This document shows positions 6,160 to 10,678 of a stretch of DNA of 10,678 bases, piece after piece. The notes below the pieces were generated by a model. It was not told the origin of the DNA. It did not search any database and saw only the letters and a list, made by a program, of their open reading frames with translations. Where the stretch lies: the NCBI GenBank assembly GCA_034666665.1, contig JAXDLK010000346.1, forward strand, positions 1 through 10,678, read 5' to 3'. The DNA comes from JAXDLK01 sp034666665 (GTDB lineage: Bacteria; Desulfobacterota; Binatia; JACPRU01). Numbering within the stretch: position 1 is the first letter of the stretch; each line of letters starts with the position of its first letter. Both the position numbers and the translations under genes were made by a program.

Positions 6160-6932
6160 GGAACGCTCTCGCGATCGCCGGGCGCGAGCTCCGCGCCTAC
6201 TTCGTATCGCCGATCGCCTACGTGGTGCTGACCGGGTTCCTGCTCCTCGGCGGCTGGTTCTTCTACAACCTGCTCGTCCGCTTCAGCTTCCTGCTGCAGC
6301 TCTACTCGAGCTTCCAGCGGAGCCCGGAGGCGCTCGATCGTCTCAACCTGAACGAGTACGTGATGGCGCCGCTGCTGCACAATCTCTCGATCGTGCTCGT
6401 GATCCTCGTGCCGGTGATCACCATGCGCACCTTCGCCGAGGAGAAGCGCACGGGTACCTTCGAGCTGCTCTTCACGTCCCCGCTCCGGGTCGGCGAGATC
6501 GTCGCCGGCAAGTTCCTCGGGGCGCTCACGTTCCTCTTCCTGATGATCGGCCTGACCGCGATCTTTCCCGCGATCCTGCTCGTCTACGGGAATCCCGAGG
6601 TGGGCGTGATCCTCTCGGGCTACCTCGGGCTCCTGCTGCTCGGTGCGGCCTTCGTGGGGATCGGGCTCCTCACCTCCTCCTTCACCGAGAATCAGATCAT
6701 CGCCGCAGTCAGCTGTCTGGTCGCGCTCCTCCTTCTCTACGTGATCGGCTGGCCGGCGGAGACGTCGACGCCGGCCGTGGGCGCGATCGTCAAGTACCTT
6801 TCGATCGTCGAGCATTTCGGCGAGCTGGTGAAGGGCGTGATCGGCACGCGAGACCTCGTCTACTTCGGGTCGCTGATCGCTGTCGCGCTGTTCCTCACGC
6901 ACCGCTCGGTCGAATCGCTACGCTGGAGGTGA
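6156..6932 (+). CDS. ABC-2 type permease (GldF-like)
   Basis: A 258-aa inner-membrane protein with about six hydrophobic segments: roughly 17-40, 73-90, 115-143, 150-173, 179-199 and 233-248. The cytoplasmic motif MRTFAEEKRTGTFELLFTSP (90-109) is the conserved coupling region of GldF/ABC-2 permeases (NosY is a similar member). It would form the membrane channel with the preceding ATPase. The start is GTG at 6156, overlapping the ATPase stop by three bases, which makes coupled translation likely. The N-terminus RNALAIAGRELRAYFVSP matches the usual cytoplasmic elbow helix before the first membrane segment. The next gene starts three bases after its stop. No damage or odd composition is seen. 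Confidence 0.94.
   Translation: MRNALAIAGRELRAYFVSPIAYVVLTGFLLLGGWFFYNLLVRFSFLLQLYSSFQRSPEALDRLNLNEYVMAPLLHNLSIVLVILVPVITMRTFAEEKRTGTFELLFTSPLRVGEIVAGKFLGALTFLFLMIGLTAIFPAILLVYGNPEVGVILSGYLGLLLLGAAFVGIGLLTSSFTENQIIAAVSCLVALLLLYVIGWPAETSTPAVGAIVKYLSIVEHFGELVKGVIGTRDLVYFGSLIAVALFLTHRSVESLRWR
6925..6929 (+). promoter_or_regulatory. Ribosome binding site of the GldG-like gene
   Basis: A full GGAGG, six bases before the GTG at 6936, lies inside the last codons of the permease gene. It is the strongest ribosome binding site I found in the window and fixes that non-ATG start. Confidence 0.7.
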
Positions 6933-6935
6933 GCG

Positions 6936-8570
6936 GTGCAGGCGATCCAGGGTAGCCTCGGCGTCTTCAGCCTCGTCCTGCTGTTCTTCGGGTTCGCGGC
7001 GTGGGGCCTCACCCGGCAGGTGGGCTTCTTCGTCGTCTTCAACCTGGCGATCGGGCTCTTCACGCTGATCGCGTACCTCGCGTCGGGCCGGCAGCGCGTC
7101 GGCACCTTCCTCGGCGAGCGCTCGACCCGCTACGGCGCGAACGCGATCCTCTACTCCGCTTTCTTCATCGGCGTCATCGCCATGCTCAACTTCCTGGCGG
7201 CGCGTTACGAGAAGCGCATCGACACCAGCGAGACCGGCGTCTTCAGCCTGGCGGAGCAGTCGAAGAAGGTCGTCGCGAAGCTGCCGAAGGATCTCGAGAT
7301 GATCGGCTTCGTCGAGGGCGGCAGCGACGCCGGGCTCGACGACCTCCTCAAGTCGTACACCTACGCTTCCGAGCGGGTGAAGTACCGGATCGTGGATCCG
7401 GACAAGAACCCGGACCTCGCGGAGCGCTACAAGATCACCGAGTACAACACGCTGCGGATCGCGTACGGCGACAACGCGACGGTGGTGAGCGCTCCCGACG
7501 AGCAGAAGATTACCAACGCGATCATCAAGGTGACGGGGACCGGGCAAAAGAAGATCTGCTTCGTCGAGGGCCACGGCGAGCCGGACGTCGAGGATGCCGA
7601 AGGGCCGCGCGGCTTCGGCGCGCTCAAGACGGCGCTCGAGAACGAGAACTTCGGCGTTCAGAAGGTCTTGCTGGCGACGCAGGAGAAGATGCCTTCGGAC
7701 TGCAGCGCGGTGGTCGTTCCCGCGCCCTCGAAGCCGTACTTCCCGCCCGAGATCAAGATGCTCGAGGCGTACCTCGGATCCGGCGGACGGGCGCTCTTCC
7801 TCTTCGAGGCGCAGAAGGGCGACGAGTTGATCCCGCTGGTCACGCAGTACGGCGTGCAGGTCGGCAACGACGTCGTCGTCGATCAGGTGCTGCGACTCTT
7901 CCAGGGTCCGCAGCTCGGCATCGATCCGATCACGAACACCTACGGGACGCACGCGATCACGCAGGGGCTCGGCACCGAGCGGACGATGTTCCACCTGGCG
8001 CGCACCATCTCGGCGGCGGAGCCGGCGCCGGAGGGTGCGCAGGTGACGCCGCTGGTCCAGACGAGCGCCTCGAGCTGGGCGGAGGCCGACGTCGCCGGTC
8101 TCTTCAAGGACAGCAAGGTCTCGCTCGATCCCGCGACCGACAAGAAGGGTCCGCTGTCGATCGCCGTCGCGACCACCGCGAGCGCGCACGCGGCCGCGGA
8201 CGCTCAACCCCAACCGTCGCCCGCCCCCGACTCCTCACCGACTCCGGCCGCCACGCCCGGCGCCGCGGCCGACGCGGAGCCCGCCGGAAAGAAGAAGGAA
8301 CAGGTGCGGCTCGTCGTCTTCGGCAGCTCGGACTTCGTCAACAACCGCATGCTGCAGAGCTTCTTCAACCGCGACCTGATCCTGAACTCGATCGCCTGGA
8401 CGGTCGGCGAGGAGGACGCGGTTGCGATCCGGCCGCGGTCGCTCCGGGCGTCGCGCGTGCAACTCACCGACGCGGAGGTCCAGCGGATCTTCTACCTCTC
8501 GGTGTTGCTGCTCCCCGAGCTCTTGCTGCTCGCCGGCATCTCCGTCTGGGCACAGCGCCGCGGCGCCTGA
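6936..8570 (+). CDS. GldG-like auxiliary subunit of the ABC transporter
   Basis: A 544-aa membrane-anchored protein of the 'ABC-type transport system involved in gliding motility, auxiliary component' family. Three N-terminal transmembrane helices (about 5-24, 28-48, 67-87) are followed by a large extracytoplasmic region and one C-terminal helix (about 517-537). The GldG domain covers about 95-410, with KKICFVEGHGEPDV (205-218) and a Rossmann-like continuation to about 300. VVFGSSDFVNN (460-470) is the family's second hallmark near the C-terminus. Between them, residues 415-455 form an Ala/Pro/Asp low-complexity linker that contains TPAATPGAA (436-444), a peptide also present in the next protein. 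The start is GTG 6936 behind a strong GGAGG. In gliding Bacteroidetes GldG works with GldA/GldF, but homologues are common in non-gliders, so motility is not implied. It probably gives the transporter an outside binding or docking domain; this is inference. Confidence 0.92.
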   Translation: MQAIQGSLGVFSLVLLFFGFAAWGLTRQVGFFVVFNLAIGLFTLIAYLASGRQRVGTFLGERSTRYGANAILYSAFFIGVIAMLNFLAARYEKRIDTSETGVFSLAEQSKKVVAKLPKDLEMIGFVEGGSDAGLDDLLKSYTYASERVKYRIVDPDKNPDLAERYKITEYNTLRIAYGDNATVVSAPDEQKITNAIIKVTGTGQKKICFVEGHGEPDVEDAEGPRGFGALKTALENENFGVQKVLLATQEKMPSDCSAVVVPAPSKPYFPPEIKMLEAYLGSGGRALFLFEAQKGDELIPLVTQYGVQVGNDVVVDQVLRLFQGPQLGIDPITNTYGTHAITQGLGTERTMFHLARTISAAEPAPEGAQVTPLVQTSASSWAEADVAGLFKDSKVSLDPATDKKGPLSIAVATTASAHAAADAQPQPSPAPDSSPTPAATPGAAADAEPAGKKKEQVRLVVFGSSDFVNNRMLQSFFNRDLILNSIAWTVGEEDAVAIRPRSLRASRVQLTDAEVQRIFYLSVLLLPELLLLAGISVWAQRRGA

Positions 8571-8583
8571 GCTCGCTCCCGCG

Positions 8584-10104
8584 ATGCGCTTTCGCAACAC
8601 GCTGCTCCTCGCCCTCCTGTTCCTCGGACTCGGCGCATACCTCTACGTCTACGAGGCGCCGAAGCTCGACGACAAAGCCAAGCACCTCTTCCCGGACGCC
8701 GATCCCGAGCAGGTGAGCGAGGTCACGCTGCAGCACGCGGATCCGGGGAGCGTCATCGTCCTCAAGAAGACCGGCGACGGGTGGAGGCTCACGAAGCCCG
8801 TCGACGCGCGCGCGGACCAGGAAGCGGTGAAGAACCTGGTGCATGCCGTCACCGATGCGGAGCTCAAGCGGACGCTCGACGAGAAGCCGAAGTCGCTCGC
8901 AGAGTTCGGCCTGGACAAGCCGGCGGTGCGCGTGACGCTCGCGATGGCCGACGGCAAGAAGCTGCCGACCGTCGAGGTCGGCAAGACGTCGCCGGTCGGC
9001 TGGTCGACGTTCATCCGGCTCGAAGGTGACGACCAGGTGAAGCTCGTCCCGTCGGCTTTTCACTTCGGCATGGACCGGCAGGTGAAGGACCTGCGCGACA
9101 AGGCCGTGCTCGAGTTCAAGCAGGACGACGTCCGCGCCGTGTCCATCGCCGGCACCGATGCGCCCTTCAAGCTGATCCGCAGCGACGAGACGTGGAAGAT
9201 CGCCGAGCCGAAGCCGATGCCGGCGGACGACTCCGAGGTGCGGAGCTTCCTCTCGAGCCTCGAGACGCTGCGCGCGACCGATTTTCACGACGCTCCGAAA
9301 GCGCTCGACGAGTTCGGCCTCGACAAGCCGCGGCGGACGATCCGCATCGAGGTCGGCAAGGACGGCGCTGCCAAGGAGCTGCTGGTCGGCGGCGAACGGC
9401 AGGCCGAGAAGCAGAAGGATCTCTACGTCAAGGTCTCCGGGAACGACACCGTCTACGCCGTGGCCGCATCGAGCTGGTCGTCACTCGATCGTGCCCTCAA
9501 GGACTTCCGCGACAAGACGCTGCTCGCGTTCGATCGCGATGCGCTCGGCGCCATCGAGGTCGCCCGCAAGGACGGCCCCGGGTACCGCCTGACGAAGACC
9601 TCGAGTCCGGCGGCCTCCACACCCGCGGCGACGCCCGGCGCTGCCGAGAAGCCCGCCGCGGAAACGAAGTGGACGATCGAGGGTGAGAAGGCGTCGAACG
9701 ACCTCGAGATCGGACAGTTGGTGAGCGATCTCCACACGCTCAAGGGCTACGAGATCGCCGCCGCGGAGCCGGCGGACGTGTCGCCATACGGGCTCGACAA
9801 TCCGGATCTCCGCTTCTCCTTCTACGACGCCGCGGGAAAGCCGATCGGCACGGTGATCGTCGCGCAGAAGGCGGCGGAGGGCGATGGCGACGCAGCTGCC
9901 GGACCGCCCGCCTACGCGATGGTGGAAGGCGGCGACCTGGTGCTGCGGCTCCGCGACTACGTCTACTCGCACCTCGACAAGAAGCGCGCCGACCTCGCGG
10001 CCGCTGAGCCGGCGGCGGCATCGGCGGCGAACCCTTCGCCCGAGTCCGGGAGCACGGCACCGTCGGCTCCGCCGGCCGAAGTCGCTCCGGCTCCCGGCAG
10101 CTGA
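8584..10104 (+). CDS. DUF4340 protein with three repeat units, partner of the Gld-type transporter
   Basis: A 506-aa protein with an N-terminal signal anchor (MRFRNTLLLALLFLGLGAYL, 1-20) and a long extracytoplasmic part. Three related units can be read. Each has an aromatic-containing strand (GWRLTKP 66-72, TWKIAEP 203-209, KWTIEGE 362-368), then a helix with AD/ND and hydrophobics, then GLD-[KN]-P (109-113, 245-249, 403-407). The first two end in KDLRDKAVL (168-176) and KDFRDKTLL (306-314), and the third has RLRDYVYSHL (455-464). An Ala/Pro linker (about 340-360) sits before the third unit, and the tail (470-506) is Ala/Pro/Ser-rich. DUF4340 has no established biochemical role, but it is known to sit beside GldG-like genes. 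The start is ATG 8584, 13 bases after the previous stop, placing the signal anchor at the N-terminus; an upstream frame adds unlike Ser/Arg-rich sequence. Confidence 0.92.
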   Translation: MRFRNTLLLALLFLGLGAYLYVYEAPKLDDKAKHLFPDADPEQVSEVTLQHADPGSVIVLKKTGDGWRLTKPVDARADQEAVKNLVHAVTDAELKRTLDEKPKSLAEFGLDKPAVRVTLAMADGKKLPTVEVGKTSPVGWSTFIRLEGDDQVKLVPSAFHFGMDRQVKDLRDKAVLEFKQDDVRAVSIAGTDAPFKLIRSDETWKIAEPKPMPADDSEVRSFLSSLETLRATDFHDAPKALDEFGLDKPRRTIRIEVGKDGAAKELLVGGERQAEKQKDLYVKVSGNDTVYAVAASSWSSLDRALKDFRDKTLLAFDRDALGAIEVARKDGPGYRLTKTSSPAASTPAATPGAAEKPAAETKWTIEGEKASNDLEIGQLVSDLHTLKGYEIAAAEPADVSPYGLDNPDLRFSFYDAAGKPIGTVIVAQKAAEGDGDAAAGPPAYAMVEGGDLVLRLRDYVYSHLDKKRADLAAAEPAAASAANPSPESGSTAPSAPPAEVAPAPGS

Positions 10105-10145
10105 CCGCGGCAGCTCGCGCGTGGCGCGCCGGAAGCGCCTCCGCT

Positions 10146-10678
10146 ATGGGGCGGATCATGGGATTTCGGCCGGACGATCCATCCATTCGCCGCGATCCCT
10201 ATCCGGCGTACCGCGCGCTCCGCGACGAGGATCCTGTCCACTGGAGCGAGGACGTCGGCTCGTGGTTTCTCTTTCGCTACGACCACGTCGAAGGCGCGAT
10301 CAAGGACTCTCGGCTTTCGGTGGCGCGAACGCGGCCCACGACCGGCGCTCTCGAGGACACGCTTCGGCGCTTCCTCGTGTTTCTCGATCCGCCGCAGCAC
10401 ACCCGCATCCGGGCCCTGGTGAACCGCGCCTTCACTCCCCGCGTCGCCGAGCGCATGCGGCCCCGGATCGCCGCCATCGTCGGGCGGCTCCTCGAGCCGG
10501 TGGTGCCGACCGGCCGCATCGACTTCATCCGCGACTTCGCCGTTCCGTTGCCCGCGACGGTGATCGCGGAGCTCCTCGGAGCCCGACCCGAGGATCTGGA
10601 GATCTTCAAGGCATGGTCGACGGACTTCGCGGCCGCGATGGACGGCCGCATGGCGCCGATCGACATCCGTGATCGGGC
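10146..10678 (+). CDS. Cytochrome P450, N-terminal part (cut by window end)
   Basis: The first 177 codons of a soluble bacterial P450 monooxygenase, open to the window edge. It begins MGRIMGFRPDDPSIRRDPYP, with the usual DPYPAYRALRDEDPVHW lead (17-33) and GSWFLFRYDHV (38-48). The C-helix motif FLDPPQHTRIRALVNRAFTP (79-98), whose His and Arg contact the haem propionates in this family, is intact. DFAVPLPATVIAELLG (130-145) is the family's helix D/E region. The oxygen-binding I-helix, ExxR and the haem-ligand Cys lie beyond the window. The start is ATG 10146, with GGAAG ten bases upstream; ATG 10158 is possible. It lies 41 bases after the DUF4340 gene on the same strand with no clear terminator between, so read-through is possible, though a functional link is not suggested. 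The substrate cannot be told from this part. Confidence 0.93.
   Translation, partial: MGRIMGFRPDDPSIRRDPYPAYRALRDEDPVHWSEDVGSWFLFRYDHVEGAIKDSRLSVARTRPTTGALEDTLRRFLVFLDPPQHTRIRALVNRAFTPRVAERMRPRIAAIVGRLLEPVVPTGRIDFIRDFAVPLPATVIAELLGARPEDLEIFKAWSTDFAAAMDGRMAPIDIRDR

Noticed and set aside
6918..8213. A 431-codon minus-strand frame opposite the GldG-like gene
   Set aside because: Arg/Leu/Glu-rich antisense shadow; the plus-strand frame has transmembrane segments, a strong ribosome binding site and family motifs.
5377..10104. Evidence for gliding motility
   Set aside because: GldA/F/G-like genes alone are common in non-gliding bacteria and no other gliding or type IX secretion gene is seen in the window.
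10117..10129. GCGCG-TGG-CGCGC hairpin as a terminator after the DUF4340 gene
   Set aside because: Only five pairs and no T-run follows; such stems are expected by chance at this GC content.
1..10678. Mobile elements, CRISPR arrays, tRNA or rRNA genes
   Set aside because: I found no transposase, integrase, regular direct-repeat array, tRNA-like cloverleaf or rRNA signature on either strand.

Overview
The window is GC-rich bacterial chromosomal DNA with tight gene packing, many GTG/TTG starts and several stop/start overlaps. Nothing in it fixes the phylum. A DNA polymerase I without proofreading residues, an ECF sigma/anti-sigma pair and a Gld-type ABC cluster with a DUF4340 protein suggest a high-GC soil-type lineage such as Acidobacteriota, Myxococcota or a related uncultured group. 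This is an inference, not a placement. I see no insertion sequence, phage gene, CRISPR array, rRNA or tRNA.

Minus-strand block (27-5170): reading leftwards, polA comes first, then after 95 bases an ECF sigma factor, its ZAS-type membrane anti-sigma factor, a 151-aa signal-anchored protein with a compact extracytoplasmic domain, a 100-aa two-helix membrane protein, and the ribosome-assembly GTPase EngB. The last four genes overlap by 4, 4 and 11 bases, so they almost certainly share one mRNA. The anti-sigma factor would hold the sigma factor at the membrane until a signal arrives. The two small membrane proteins are placed to modify that signal. EngB may simply ride along, or may tie 50S assembly to the response.

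Divergent intergenic region (5171-5376): it separates polA from a plus-strand operon and holds a candidate sigma-70 promoter for that operon and a GC-rich stem-loop in the likely polA leader.

Plus-strand block (5377-10104): four closely spaced genes encode an ABC ATPase, an ABC-2 permease, a GldG-like membrane-anchored extracytoplasmic subunit and a DUF4340 protein made of three related units. The genes overlap by 3 bases or are 3-13 bases apart. This is the GldA-GldF-GldG layout known from gliding bacteria but widespread in non-gliders, with DUF4340 as fourth partner. The substrate is unknown.

Right edge (10146-10678): the first 177 codons of a bacterial cytochrome P450, cut by the window before the I-helix and the haem cysteine.

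Most genes belong to known families. The least explained parts are the two small membrane proteins between the anti-sigma factor and EngB, and the partner proteins of the ABC cluster. I found no convincing wholly new system.
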